This document shows, one piece after another, positions 48,994 through 58,358 of a DNA stretch of 64,000 bases (positions are counted from its first letter, which is position 1; every line of letters starts with the position of its first letter). The position numbers and the translations under genes were made by a program. Under the pieces are notes generated by a model, which made no database searches, was not told the origin of the DNA, and worked only from the letters and a program-made list of their open reading frames with translations. The stretch covers positions 3,162,001-3,226,000 of the forward strand of contig NZ_CP053085.1 in NCBI RefSeq assembly GCF_013004105.1, written 5' to 3'. Origin of the DNA: Gemmatimonas groenlandica (GTDB taxonomy: Bacteria; Gemmatimonadota; Gemmatimonadetes; Gemmatimonadales; Gemmatimonadaceae).

Positions 48994-50979
48994 ATGACGC
49001 CCGCTACGACCACCAAGCGCTCCACCCGCGGCCGCACCAACGGCACCGGCGCAACACCGACTGCCGATCTGGCGCCCGCGAGTGTGAACCACGCGCAGGC
49101 GGTTGTCGACGCCATGTCACGTTCGCAGGCGATGATCGAGTTCGATCTCGACGGCACGATTCTCCACGCGAATGACCTCTTCTGCAAGACGATGGGCTAT
49201 CGGCCCGACGATGTGGAGGGGCAGCATCATCGTATCTTCGTCGATCCGGTGTACGCAGCGGGCGCAGATTACGCCAAGTTCTGGAGCGACCTGCGGACCG
49301 GACAACCGTTCGTCGCCGAGTTCACGCGTCGGCGCCGTGACGGCAGCGACGTCATGCTGCACGCGAGCTATATGCCCGTACTCGACGACAGCGGCCGCCC
49401 GATCAAAGTCGTCAAGGTCGCCACCGACATTACCGCGACCAAGACGCGTGATGCGGACCTCTCGGGTCGCCTCGACGCGCTCAATCGCGTGCAAGCCGTC
49501 ATCGAGTTCACGGTCGACGGTACCATTCTGCATGCAAACGACAACTTCCTGGCGACGCTCGGATACCGCCAGGATGAGATCGTGGGTAAGCACCACCGCA
49601 TGTTCATCGAGCCCGCCTATGCGGCCAGTGCCGAGTATGCGCAGTTCTGGGCTAAGCTCGGCGCCGGCGAATTCCAGAAGGCCGAGTACAAGCGTCTCGG
49701 CAAGGGCGGCAAGGAAGTCTGGATCGAGGCCTCGTACAACCCGATCTTCGATCCGAAGGGCCGAGTGGTCAAGGTCGTGAAATTTGCGATCGACGTCACG
49801 CAGCAGAAGCTCAAAACCGTGGAAGCCGAAGGACAGCTTCTCGCCATCAGCCGTGCACAGGCGGTCATCGAGTTCAATCTCGACGGCACGATCATTACGG
49901 CGAACGACAACTTCCTGAACGCGCTCGGCTACCGGCTCGAGGAAATCCGCGGGCAGCACCACCGGATGTTCATCGATCCGGCCTACGCATCGTCTAGCGA
50001 ATACCACACGTTCTGGGCCGACCTCAACGCCGGCAAGTTTCAGCAGGCCGAGTACAAGCGCTTCGGCAAGGGTGGCCGTGTCGTGTGGATCAACGCCAGC
50101 TACAACCCCATTTTCGATCTCAACGGTAAGCCGTTCAAGGTCGTGAAGTACGCCACCGATGTGAACGAGCAGAAGCAGTTACTCGCACTCGTCAGCAACA
50201 GCGCGAGTTCGCTGGCCAGTGCCGCGGAAGAGCTCACGGCGTCGAGCCACACGATGAGTGCGACCGCAGAAGAGACGAGCGCTCAGGCCAACGTGGTCTC
50301 GGCCGCCTCCGAGCAGGTCAGCCGCAATGTGTCGACGGTGGCCACCGGCACTGAGGAGATGAGCGCCAGCATCCGCGAGATCGCGTCGAACGCTGCCGAG
50401 GCGTCGAAGGTGGCAAGCCACGCGGTCAAGGTTGCCGAAACGACCAACGACACGGTGGCGAAGCTCGGCGTGTCGAGCGCCGAGATCGGCAAGGTGATCA
50501 AGGTCATCACCTCGATTGCCCAGCAGACCAACCTGCTCGCCCTCAACGCCACGATCGAAGCGGCGCGCGCCGGCGAAGCCGGCAAGGGATTCGCGGTCGT
50601 CGCCAACGAAGTGAAGGAGCTGGCCAAGGAGACCGCGAAGGCCACCGAAGACATCAGCCAGAAGATCGAAGCAATCCAGAAAGACACCAGCGGAGCCGTG
50701 TCGGCGATCCGTGAGATCTCGCAGATCATCGACAAGATCGCCGAGATCCAGACGACGATCGCGAGCGCGGTGGAAGAGCAGACGGCCACCACGAACGAGA
50801 TGGGACGCAACGTCACCGAAGCCGCCAAGGGCTCGTCGGAGATCGCCGAGAACATCACCGGTGTCGCACAGGCGGCGATTGCCACCTCGCAGGGCGCGGC
50901 CGACTCGCTCCATGCCTCGTCGGAGTTGGCCCGCATGGCCGCTGAGCTGCAGAGTGTCGTGAGCCGGTTTCAGTTCTGA
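48994..50979 (+). CDS. Soluble methyl-accepting chemotaxis protein with three PAS domains
   Basis: The 661-aa product has no transmembrane helix. Three PAS domains lie at about 40-150, 160-275 and 285-395, each starting with a RxQAxIEFxxDGTI pattern and containing [10 protein letters not shown] or [10 protein letters not shown]. They may bind haem, flavin or a small ligand, as in Aer or BdlA-like receptors. A methyl-accepting signalling domain follows without HAMP, with the tip [19 protein letters not shown] and [20 protein letters not shown]. It is the only receptor in the window and is dedicated to system 2 by position. Confidence 0.94.
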   Translation: MTPATTTKRSTRGRTNGTGATPTADLAPASVNHAQAVVDAMSRSQAMIEFDLDGTILHANDLFCKTMGYRPDDVEGQHHRIFVDPVYAAGADYAKFWSDLRTGQPFVAEFTRRRRDGSDVMLHASYMPVLDDSGRPIKVVKVATDITATKTRDADLSGRLDALNRVQAVIEFTVDGTILHANDNFLATLGYRQDEIVGKHHRMFIEPAYAASAEYAQFWAKLGAGEFQKAEYKRLGKGGKEVWIEASYNPIFDPKGRVVKVVKFAIDVTQQKLKTVEAEGQLLAISRAQAVIEFNLDGTIITANDNFLNALGYRLEEIRGQHHRMFIDPAYASSSEYHTFWADLNAGKFQQAEYKRFGKGGRVVWINASYNPIFDLNGKPFKVVKYATDVNEQKQLLALVSNSASSLASAAEELTASSHTMSATAEETSAQANVVSAASEQVSRNVSTVATGTEEMSASIREIASNAAEASKVASHAVKVAETTNDTVAKLGVSSAEIGKVIKVITSIAQQTNLLALNATIEAARAGEAGKGFAVVANEVKELAKETAKATEDISQKIEAIQKDTSGAVSAIREISQIIDKIAEIQTTIASAVEEQTATTNEMGRNVTEAAKGSSEIAENITGVAQAAIATSQGAADSLHASSELARMAAELQSVVSRFQF

Positions 50980-51353
50980 TGCGAGCCCTCATCGTCGATG
51001 ATTCGCGCGCGATGCGTGCCGTGATCGGCAAGATGGTCAGTGAGATGGGTGTCACGACCACCTTCGCCGCCAACGGCCGCGACGCCATCGATCAGTTGAA
51101 CGCGCTCGGCAAGCCCGACTTTGCACTGGTCGACTGGAACATGCCCGAGATGAACGGCTTCGAGTTTCTCGTGGCCGTCCGTGCCGATCCGCGCTACGCC
51201 GATCTGCCGCTGGTGATGGTCACCACCGAGACCGAGATGAGCCAGGTCGTGAAGGCGCTCGAACACGGCGCGAACGAATACGTGATGAAGCCGTTCACCG
51301 CGGATATCCTCCGCGACAAGCTGGACATGCTCGGACTCGTTCCGGCGGTCTGA
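50979..51353 (+). CDS. cheY: CheY-type response regulator, system 2
   Basis: The 124-aa receiver has the acidic pair in LIVDDSRAMRAV, phospho-acceptor Asp in ALVDWNMPEMNGFEF, MVTTETE and Lys in YVMKPFTA. The DWNMPEMNG motif is that of motor-type CheY. It starts at TGATG over the receptor stop. It could reach FliM or act only within system 2. Confidence 0.94.
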   Translation: MRALIVDDSRAMRAVIGKMVSEMGVTTTFAANGRDAIDQLNALGKPDFALVDWNMPEMNGFEFLVAVRADPRYADLPLVMVTTETEMSQVVKALEHGANEYVMKPFTADILRDKLDMLGLVPAV

Positions 51354-51355
51354 GC

Positions 51356-52555
51356 ATGCGTCGCATTCGCGTGCTGGTGGTGGATGATTCCGTCGTCGTA
51401 CGTCGGCTCGTGACCGACGTACTCAGCGGCGATCCTGACATCGAAGTGGTCGGGATCGCCGCGAACGGCCGCATCGCGCTGCAGAAGATCGCGCAGCTCG
51501 CGCCGGACCTGGTCACGCTCGACATCGAGATGCCGGAGATGGACGGCCTCACGACCATCTCCGAGATCCGGAAGACGTGGACGCGCTTGCCGGTGATCAT
51601 GTTCAGCACGCTCACCGCGCGCGGTGCCGAAGCGACCCTGGAGGCATTGTCACGCGGTGCCACGGATTATGTCACCAAGCCCGCCAACGTCGGCAGCGTC
51701 ACGGTCGCGCAGCAGCGGATACGCGACGACCTCATCCCGAAGATCAGATCGTTGTGCGCAAGCGTACTGCCCGCGGTGCCACCGGCCACGCCCCGTGCGG
51801 CGGCGGTACAAGCGGGGGTACCCGCGGCAGCACCCGCGTCGGGGGCACGCTCCTCGGCCTACCACACCAGTGCCGCGTCCCGTGCACCGATCGGCATCGT
51901 GGCCATCGGATCGTCGACCGGCGGTCCGAACGCGCTGCTCGAACTGATCCCGAGAATCCCGGCCGACTTTCCGGTGCCGATCGTCATCACGCAGCACATG
52001 CCGCCGATGTTCACGAAGTTTCTGGCCGACCGACTGACGGCGATTTCGCAGCTCCCCGTGCGGGAAGCCACGGAAGGCGCGGTGATGGCACCGGGCACGA
52101 TCTGGATCGCGCCGGGAGACTTTCATCTCGTGTTGCGCACCGTGGGCCGTCAGATCGTCGCGTCGATCACGAAGGATCCACCGGAGAACTCCTGCCGCCC
52201 GGCGGTCGACGTCATGCTGCGTTCGGTGGTCTCTTGCTACGGGCCGCGCGTGCTGTCGGTGATCCTCACCGGTATGGGGCAGGACGGACTTCGCGGCAGC
52301 GAAGGCGTTCACGACGCCGGTGGCAGTGTGATCGCACAGGACGAAGCGACCTCCGTCGTCTGGGGCATGCCGGGCTTCGTCGCCCGATCCGGGATCGCCA
52401 GCGCCGTATTGCCGTTGCCGCTGATCGCTCAGGCCATCATCGATCGCGTGACGATGGCTCCCTCCTCGTTTCGCGTCGCGCCGTCGACCGCGCCATCAGC
52501 CGCGCCGCGCCACGCGTCCCCTCCTGCAATGTCGCCAGGTGTCTCATGGCAATGA
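51356..52555 (+). CDS. cheB: CheB methylesterase, system 2
   Basis: The 399-aa product has a receiver domain (VLVVDDSVVVRRLV; TLDIEMPEMDGLTT) and the methylesterase domain with Ser in AIGSSTGGPNALLE, His in VITQHMPPMFT and Asp in LTGMGQDGLRG. A variable Ala/Pro-rich linker of about 50 residues joins them, and about 30 Pro/Ser/Ala-rich residues follow the C-terminal domain. It overlaps cheR. Confidence 0.95.
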   Translation: MRRIRVLVVDDSVVVRRLVTDVLSGDPDIEVVGIAANGRIALQKIAQLAPDLVTLDIEMPEMDGLTTISEIRKTWTRLPVIMFSTLTARGAEATLEALSRGATDYVTKPANVGSVTVAQQRIRDDLIPKIRSLCASVLPAVPPATPRAAAVQAGVPAAAPASGARSSAYHTSAASRAPIGIVAIGSSTGGPNALLELIPRIPADFPVPIVITQHMPPMFTKFLADRLTAISQLPVREATEGAVMAPGTIWIAPGDFHLVLRTVGRQIVASITKDPPENSCRPAVDVMLRSVVSCYGPRVLSVILTGMGQDGLRGSEGVHDAGGSVIAQDEATSVVWGMPGFVARSGIASAVLPLPLIAQAIIDRVTMAPSSFRVAPSTAPSAAPRHASPPAMSPGVSWQ

Positions 52556-53400
52556 CGGCCAAGACGTTCGACTACATCAGGCAGGTTGTCCTGACGCGGT
52601 CCGCCATCGTGCTCGAACCCGGGAAGGAATATCTCGTGGAGTCGCGGCTCGTGCCGCTGGCCAAGGTGCACGGCTTCGCGACGCTCGATGATTTCGCCGA
52701 CGCCATGACCAAAGCCCCGTTCGGGACGATGCATCGCCAGATGGTCGAGGCGATGACCACGAACGAAACGAGTTTCTTCCGCGACATCCATCCGTTCGAC
52801 GCGCTACGGAAGACGATTCTCCCCGAGATCATCGCCCGCAAGGCGGCCACGAAGCAGCTCAACATCTGGTGCGCCGCCGCCTCCAGCGGACAGGAGCCGT
52901 ACTCGGTGGCGATGCTGCTGCGTGAACACTTCCCCGAGTTGCAGAGCTGGAAGTTCAGCTTCATCGCCACCGATCTATCGAATGCGGTGCTCGCCAAGGC
53001 GCGCAGTGGACGCTACGGACAGCTCGAGGTGAATCGTGGACTGCCCGCGCCGCTCATGGTGAAGTACTTCACCAAAGACGGCACGGAATGGATCATCCGC
53101 GACGACATCCGCGGCATGATCGACTTCCGCGAGCTCAATCTCATCGAGAAGTGGCCGCAGCTACCGGTCGCCGACATCGTGATGATCCGCAACGTGCTGA
53201 TCTACTTCGACATCGCGACCAAGAAGCAGATCCTGAAGAACATCCGTTCGATGATGTCGCCCCAGGGCTATCTCATGCTGGGCGGTGCCGAAACCACGAT
53301 GGGGCTCGACGATCAGTTCGAGCGGGTGCAAGTGGAAAAGGGCGTCGCGTACCGTCAGATCGGCGCCACCGGCGCCGGGAGAGTCAATGTCGCAGCTTGA
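52546..53400 (+). CDS. cheR: CheR methyltransferase, system 2
   Basis: The 284-aa product has the CheR pattern EAMTTNETSFFRDIHPFD, SAM motif NIWCAAASSGQEPYSVAML, FIATDLSNAVL and IRNVLIYFDI. Two in-frame starts lie close together, 52546 and 52552; the second gives an ATGA overlap with cheB. It overlaps cheX by 14 bases. Confidence 0.95.
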   Translation: MAMTAKTFDYIRQVVLTRSAIVLEPGKEYLVESRLVPLAKVHGFATLDDFADAMTKAPFGTMHRQMVEAMTTNETSFFRDIHPFDALRKTILPEIIARKAATKQLNIWCAAASSGQEPYSVAMLLREHFPELQSWKFSFIATDLSNAVLAKARSGRYGQLEVNRGLPAPLMVKYFTKDGTEWIIRDDIRGMIDFRELNLIEKWPQLPVADIVMIRNVLIYFDIATKKQILKNIRSMMSPQGYLMLGGAETTMGLDDQFERVQVEKGVAYRQIGATGAGRVNVAA

Positions 53401-53860
53401 AGAGGCGATTCAGGGCATCGTCAGCACGGTGTGGGACAGCATGCTCGGCATTCAAATCGAGCCCGAGAACCCCATTTCCGCCTTCAGTCATCACGACGGC
53501 GATTCGCCAGCGGACCACGCGCACACCTACGCTGGGGTGGTGCAGATCAGCGGGGCGTGGGATGGCGCCGTGACCGTGCAGTGCTCGGCCCGCGCGGCCC
53601 GACACGCCGCCCGCACCATGTTTGGTCTCGCCGACGAAGACGTGTCCATCTCCGATCTCCAGGACGCCCTCGGCGAGCTCACCAACATGACCGGGGGTAA
53701 CATCAAAGCCCTGCTGCCGGAGACCTGCTACCTCGGTCTCCCGGTAGTAGTGGAAGGCTCCGACTACCGTTTCCGCCTCCCCGGCTCGGCTCCCGTGCGA
53801 CGGTCCACTTTCAAGGCCGGCGACGAGTTGGTCGTGGTGACCATGCTGGAGCGGGCGTAG
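53387..53860 (+). CDS. CheX-type phosphatase, system 2
   Basis: The 157-aa product has the CheX helix motif DALGELTNMTGGNIKALLPE, with Glu and Asn in the E-x2-N arrangement used to dephosphorylate CheY-P. ATG 53387 has GGGAG upstream. It is the last gene of system 2; a strong hairpin follows at 53904. Confidence 0.88.
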   Translation: MSQLEEAIQGIVSTVWDSMLGIQIEPENPISAFSHHDGDSPADHAHTYAGVVQISGAWDGAVTVQCSARAARHAARTMFGLADEDVSISDLQDALGELTNMTGGNIKALLPETCYLGLPVVVEGSDYRFRLPGSAPVRRSTFKAGDELVVVTMLERA

Positions 53861-53903
53861 CGGCACTTCTCGCCGCTGTCACACGCGGCAAATCTTGCCG
53901 AAT

Positions 53904-53936
53904 CAAGCGGATCGGTCAATTAGACCGATCCGCTTG
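53904..53936 (+). terminator. Terminator of chemotaxis operon 2
   Basis: A perfect 14-base-pair stem (CAAGCGGATCGGTC / GACCGATCCGCTTG) with loop AATTA, followed by CTTGATG. The long stem makes termination likely even with a poor T-run. Confidence 0.7.
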
Positions 53937-53994
53937 CTTGATGTAAACACCACAATGCCAATGCTTTAACCAACTCTGTGATCCGGGTCTCGCG

Positions 53995-54010
53995 TGGTAC
54001 GACCCCTGCT
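53995..54010 (+). promoter_or_regulatory. sigma54 (RpoN) promoter of the fliQ operon
   Basis: The sequence TGGTACG-N4-CTGCT followed by TTATC keeps GG and GC at 10-base spacing and has one change in each half-element. It lies about 45 bases upstream of the fliQ ATG and can drive fliQ through fliA. Confidence 0.7.
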
Positions 54011-54052
54011 TTATCAGAGCTCGACAGTTCTCCTTTCTCGAGCCGACCCCGG

Positions 54053-54322
54053 ATGTCACACCAACTCGTCATCGACTTATCACGCCAAGCGATCATGACC
54101 GCGCTCATGATCGCGGCCCCGATGCTACTCATCGCCCTCGGCGTGGGTCTCGTCGTGTCGATCATCCAGTCGGTGACCCAGATCCAGGAACAGACCCTGG
54201 CCTTCGTCCCGAAGCTCGTCCTCGTGGGCGGCGCCTTCATCGTCGGCATGCCGTGGCTGCTCCAGATCCTGATCCGCTACACCACCGAACTCTTTCGCGG
54301 CATCCCCGCGATGGTCGGCTGA
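54053..54322 (+). CDS. fliQ: FliQ export-gate protein
   Basis: The 89-aa product has two membrane helices: ALMIAAPMLLIALGVGLVVS and VPKLVLVGGAFIVGMPWLLQ, with SIIQSVTQIQEQTL between them, as in FliQ/EscS. ATG 54053 gives exactly the usual FliQ length. The gene stands apart from fliOP, which is 8 kb upstream. Confidence 0.95.
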   Translation: MSHQLVIDLSRQAIMTALMIAAPMLLIALGVGLVVSIIQSVTQIQEQTLAFVPKLVLVGGAFIVGMPWLLQILIRYTTELFRGIPAMVG

Positions 54323-54336
54323 GCGGAATCGATCTC

Positions 54337-55161
54337 GTGACCCCTTCGACGGGCCTCTTCGGCCTCCCCGACTTCTTCGCTCCCGGCGTCGCGACAGCCT
54401 TCGTGCTGACCGCGCTCCGCGTGGGCGGGCTGTTGCTCGTCGCTCCGGCGTGGTCGGCCAAGAGCTTCCCGATGAAGCTCCGCACCGCCGTCCTCGTCGT
54501 CTTCGCCACACTGCTCATTCCTAGCGCCTCCGCGAACGCCGACCTCACCGCGCTGCGCATTACGCCGGTGACGTTCCTGAGCGAGACCATCATCGGCTTC
54601 GTGATCGGCTTCGCCGCTGCCATCATCGTGGCCGGCGCCGAGTTCGCGGGTGAGCTGATGACGAACTCGATCGGTCTGTCGGGCATGGCGATTCTCGATC
54701 CCGTCAACAACACGCAGGGCGCCATTCTCGGCACCTTCATGCAGATGCTGGCCGTCACGCTGCTCCTCACCGGCGGCGGTCATCTCATCATGCTGCAGGC
54801 CGTCGCGCAGAGCTTCGTCTCGATGCCGCTCGGCGCACCGCTCGATCTACCCAGCGGCATGCTCGCCGTCACCAAGGCCGGCACCACGATCTTCGCGACC
54901 GGCATGCAGTTCGCCGCACCGGTGATCGCCGCCATTCTCGTCTCCAACATCGCGCTGGCGATCCTCGGACGCGCCGCGCCGCAGCTGCAGGTTATGAGCC
55001 TCGCCTTCCCGCTCCAGATCGGGATCGGCTTGCTCACCTTCGCCGGTTCGATCGGCCTCGTCGTTCACGCGCTCGCCGACTGGACGCCGGCCTACGCCAC
55101 GACGCTCGACACTTTTGCGCGGGCGGTGCACGTCGCCCCTGCGCCGACGACGGGGCGTTGA
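54337..55161 (+). CDS. fliR: FliR export-gate protein
   Basis: The product is about 274 aa with several membrane helices. Family segments are ALRVGGLLLVAPAWSAKSFP, ETIIGFVIGFAAAIIVAGAE, GLSGMAILDPVNNTQGAILG and LSNIALAILGRAAPQLQVM in slightly changed form. A GTG at 54337 with GGAA upstream is chosen because the longer frame overlaps fliQ. Confidence 0.93.
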   Translation: MTPSTGLFGLPDFFAPGVATAFVLTALRVGGLLLVAPAWSAKSFPMKLRTAVLVVFATLLIPSASANADLTALRITPVTFLSETIIGFVIGFAAAIIVAGAEFAGELMTNSIGLSGMAILDPVNNTQGAILGTFMQMLAVTLLLTGGGHLIMLQAVAQSFVSMPLGAPLDLPSGMLAVTKAGTTIFATGMQFAAPVIAAILVSNIALAILGRAAPQLQVMSLAFPLQIGIGLLTFAGSIGLVVHALADWTPAYATTLDTFARAVHVAPAPTTGR

Positions 55162-55164
55162 TCC

Positions 55165-56262
55165 ATGTCTGATTCAGATTCCGGCGAAAAGACAGAAGCG
55201 CCCTCTGGCAAAAAGCTCGAGGACGCACGCAACAAAGGCCAGATCGCCAAGAGCCCCGAGCTCACCACCGCCGCCTTCCTTCTGGGCTCCACGCTCACGA
55301 TGACGATGGCCGGACCGCCGCTCTGGCAGTTCCTGCTCGACACGATGGGCAACACGCTGGCCAACGCGGGTGATCTCGAGCGTGGCGGGACGTCGGCCAT
55401 CCCGTTCCTGCAAGCCCTCGGCTTCCGCACCATCGTCGCGATGGTCGGCATGATGGCTGCCCTCGCCGTGATCGCCATCGCGGTGCAGGCCATGCAGACC
55501 GGCGGCTTGCTCACCACCGAAACCCTGACGCCGAAGTTCAGCCGCATCAATCCGATGAACAATCTCGGACGGCTCCTCGGCAAGCAGTCGATCGTCGAAC
55601 TCGTGAAGGCGCTGCTGAAGCTGAGCATCGTGGCGTGGGCCGTGTACTCCACGCTCGCCGATGCCTGGCCCGACGTGCAGGGCCTCGCGCTCGACAAGTC
55701 GCCCGCCGCACTGATGCAGGTCGTGGGCAAGTACGCCATCGCGCTTCTCAAGAACGCCGGCTTGATGTTCCTCGTGCTCGCCCTCGCCGACTTCGCGTGG
55801 CAGAAGTACAGCACGACTGAGTCGTTGAAGATGACGAAGCAGGAAGTGAAGGAAGAGGCGAAGTCGCAGGAAGGCAATCAGGAAATCAAGGGACGCCGTC
55901 GGCAGATCGGCCGCGAGCGCATCCGTCGCCAGATGTTCGCCGAAGTCCCCAAGGCCGATGTCGTCATCGTGAACCCGGTGCACATCGCCATTGCGATCAA
56001 GTACGACCCCAACGTCGCCCCCGCGCCGTACGTCGTCGCGATCGGTCAGCGCAAGATCGCGCTGCGCATCAAGGAACTCGCCTTCAAGCACAACGTGCCT
56101 GTGATCGAAAATATTCCCCTCGCCCGCGCGCTCATCGTCGTGGCGAAGGTGGGCACCGTCATTCCCGTCGAGATGTATCTGGCCGTCGCCGAAGTGCTCG
56201 CCTTCGTGATGCGTCAGCGTGAACGGTTCGGCGCCTCGTGGCGTGGAACGGCCGCCGCATGA
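55165..56262 (+). CDS. flhB: FlhB export-gate/substrate-switch protein
   Basis: The 365-aa product begins SGEKTEAPSGKKLEDARNKG, a variant of the FlhB start, and has four membrane segments between about 35 and 210. The cytoplasmic domain has the autocleavage site as N270-P271-V272-H273 in VIVNPVHIAIAIKYDP; the usual site is NPTH. FlhB cleavage switches export from rod/hook to filament proteins. It follows fliR by three bases. Confidence 0.95.
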   Translation: MSDSDSGEKTEAPSGKKLEDARNKGQIAKSPELTTAAFLLGSTLTMTMAGPPLWQFLLDTMGNTLANAGDLERGGTSAIPFLQALGFRTIVAMVGMMAALAVIAIAVQAMQTGGLLTTETLTPKFSRINPMNNLGRLLGKQSIVELVKALLKLSIVAWAVYSTLADAWPDVQGLALDKSPAALMQVVGKYAIALLKNAGLMFLVLALADFAWQKYSTTESLKMTKQEVKEEAKSQEGNQEIKGRRRQIGRERIRRQMFAEVPKADVVIVNPVHIAIAIKYDPNVAPAPYVVAIGQRKIALRIKELAFKHNVPVIENIPLARALIVVAKVGTVIPVEMYLAVAEVLAFVMRQRERFGASWRGTAAA

Positions 56263-56273
56263 GGAACGTCTAA

Positions 56274-58358
56274 GTGACCAGCGCAGCTCTCCCTATTTCG
56301 CTCCCGGTCGAAGCGGGCAAGAAGGCAGAAGTCGCCCTCGCCCTCGCGGTCGTGCTGATTCTGGCACTGATCGTGGTACCGTTGCCGCCGATCATGCTGG
56401 ACCTGTTCCTCGCCGCCAGCATCGGTTTGTCGCTGGTCGTGCTACTGGTGTCGTTGTACACGACCGACCCGCTCGACTTCAGCAGCTTCCCCGCACTGCT
56501 GCTGCTGCTCACGCTCTTCCGCATCGGTCTCAACGTCTCGTCCACGCGCCTCATTCTCACGCAGGCGCATGCGGGCAAGGTGATCGAAGCGTTCGGCAAC
56601 TTCGTGATCGGCGGCAACTATGCCGTCGGCATCGTGATCTTCCTGCTCCTCATCGGCATCAACTTCATCGTCATCACGAAGGGTGCCGGCCGTATCGCTG
56701 AAGTCGGCGCGCGCTTCGCGCTCGACGCGATGCCCGGCAAGCAGATGGCCATCGACGCCGACCTCTCGGCCGGCCTCATCGACGAGAAGGAAGCCCGCAC
56801 CCGCCGCGACGTGATCTCGCGCACCGCCGACTTCTACGGCGCGATGGACGGTGCCTCGAAGTACGTAAAGGGCGACGCGATCCTCGGCATCCTCGTGGTC
56901 GCTGTCAACATCATCGGCGGCATCTTCATCGGCGTGATCCAAAAGGGCATGCCGCTCGAGAAGGCCGCCAGCACCTACACGCTCCTCACCGTTGGCGACG
57001 GCCTCGTGTCGCAGGTGCCCGCGCTGATCATCAGTACGGCCGCCGGTCTCATGGTCACCAGCGCCGCCGGTAACGAGCGCATGGGCACCGTGCTCAGCAA
57101 GCAGCTCGGTGCGCATCCGCGCGCCATGTGGATGGTGGCCGGTGTGCTGTCGTCGTTCGCGTTGATTCCCGGCCTGCCGATGTTCCCCTTCCTGGCCTTG
57201 GCCGCTGGCGCCGCGGCGCTCGCCAAGATGTCGGAGAAGGCCGTCAAGACGCGCAACGAACTCGCGCAGTTCTCCGCCGCACCGATCGAAGAGATCGAAG
57301 CGCCCGCGCCGAACGATCCGATGCGCGACCTGCTGCAGATCGATCCGATCGAACTCGAAGTCGGCTACTCGCTCATCCCGCTGGTGGACGAAAGCCAGGG
57401 TGGCGATCTCCTCGAACGCATCGGTCTCCTGCGCAAGCAGGCCGCGCTCGAACTCGGCATTCTCGTACCGGCCATTCGTATCCGCGACGACATCCGCCTG
57501 CCGGCCAACGAGTACGTGATCAAGCTGCGCGGCTCCGAAGTCGCGCGCGGCGAGGTGCTGCCGCGCTTCGTCATGGCGCTCAACACCGGTGGTGTGGTCG
57601 AAGAGATCCAGGGTATGGATACCGTCGACCCGTCGTTCGGCATGCCCGCCAAGTGGGTCTCGATGGGCCAGCGTTCCGACGCCGAGGCGCGCGGCTACGT
57701 GGTCGTCGAACCGACCACGGTGGTGGCCACGCATCTGTTGGAGACGCTCAAGAACAGCGCCGCCGATCTGCTCGGCCGTCAGGAAGTGCAGGAAATGGTC
57801 GAGACGCTCAAGAAGTCACACCCGGCGCTCGTCGAAGAGATCATCCCGAACAAGGTCTCGCTCAGCGTGCTGCATCGTGTGCTGCAGCGCCTCCTCCGCG
57901 AGCGTGTGCCCATTCGCGATCTCGTCACGATCCTCGAAGCGATCGGCGACGGCGCAGATGCCACGAAGGATCCCGAAGCGCTCACCGAAGTGGTGCGCAA
58001 GTCGCTCACCAACGTCATCGCCCGCCTGTTCGCCGACCAGACTGGTGTCGTTCGCGGCATCACCATCGGCGGCCGGCTCGAGTCGGCGCTGCTCGGTCTC
58101 TTCTCGCCGCGCTCCTCGAACGTCAACGCCCCGGTGCTCACACCGGAATCGCTGGCGGGCCTGCTGCGCGATCTCAACCAGATGGCCACCACCTTCTCGG
58201 TGGATGGCCGTCCGCTCCCGCTCATCACGCCGCCGTCGCTGCGTGTGGGCGTTCGCCGCCTGATCGAACCTGTGTTGCCCAGCCTCCCGGTGGTCTCGCT
58301 CGCCGAGCTCCCCGCGCAGATCACGCTGAGCAGTGTTGCCACCTGGGAGATGAACTGA
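56274..58358 (+). CDS. flhA: FlhA export-gate protein
   Basis: The 694-aa product has eight membrane segments in the first half and the FHIPEP signature LFRIGLNVSSTRLIL. The cytoplasmic linker region has GAMDGASKYVKGDAIL, and the C-terminal chaperone-binding domain has IRIRDDIRLPANEYVIKLRG and RQEVQEMVETLKKSHPALVE. The start is a GTG at 56274 with GAGGAA upstream. It overlaps flhF by one base. Confidence 0.97.
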   Translation: MTSAALPISLPVEAGKKAEVALALAVVLILALIVVPLPPIMLDLFLAASIGLSLVVLLVSLYTTDPLDFSSFPALLLLLTLFRIGLNVSSTRLILTQAHAGKVIEAFGNFVIGGNYAVGIVIFLLLIGINFIVITKGAGRIAEVGARFALDAMPGKQMAIDADLSAGLIDEKEARTRRDVISRTADFYGAMDGASKYVKGDAILGILVVAVNIIGGIFIGVIQKGMPLEKAASTYTLLTVGDGLVSQVPALIISTAAGLMVTSAAGNERMGTVLSKQLGAHPRAMWMVAGVLSSFALIPGLPMFPFLALAAGAAALAKMSEKAVKTRNELAQFSAAPIEEIEAPAPNDPMRDLLQIDPIELEVGYSLIPLVDESQGGDLLERIGLLRKQAALELGILVPAIRIRDDIRLPANEYVIKLRGSEVARGEVLPRFVMALNTGGVVEEIQGMDTVDPSFGMPAKWVSMGQRSDAEARGYVVVEPTTVVATHLLETLKNSAADLLGRQEVQEMVETLKKSHPALVEEIIPNKVSLSVLHRVLQRLLRERVPIRDLVTILEAIGDGADATKDPEALTEVVRKSLTNVIARLFADQTGVVRGITIGGRLESALLGLFSPRSSNVNAPVLTPESLAGLLRDLNQMATTFSVDGRPLPLITPPSLRVGVRRLIEPVLPSLPVVSLAELPAQITLSSVATWEMN

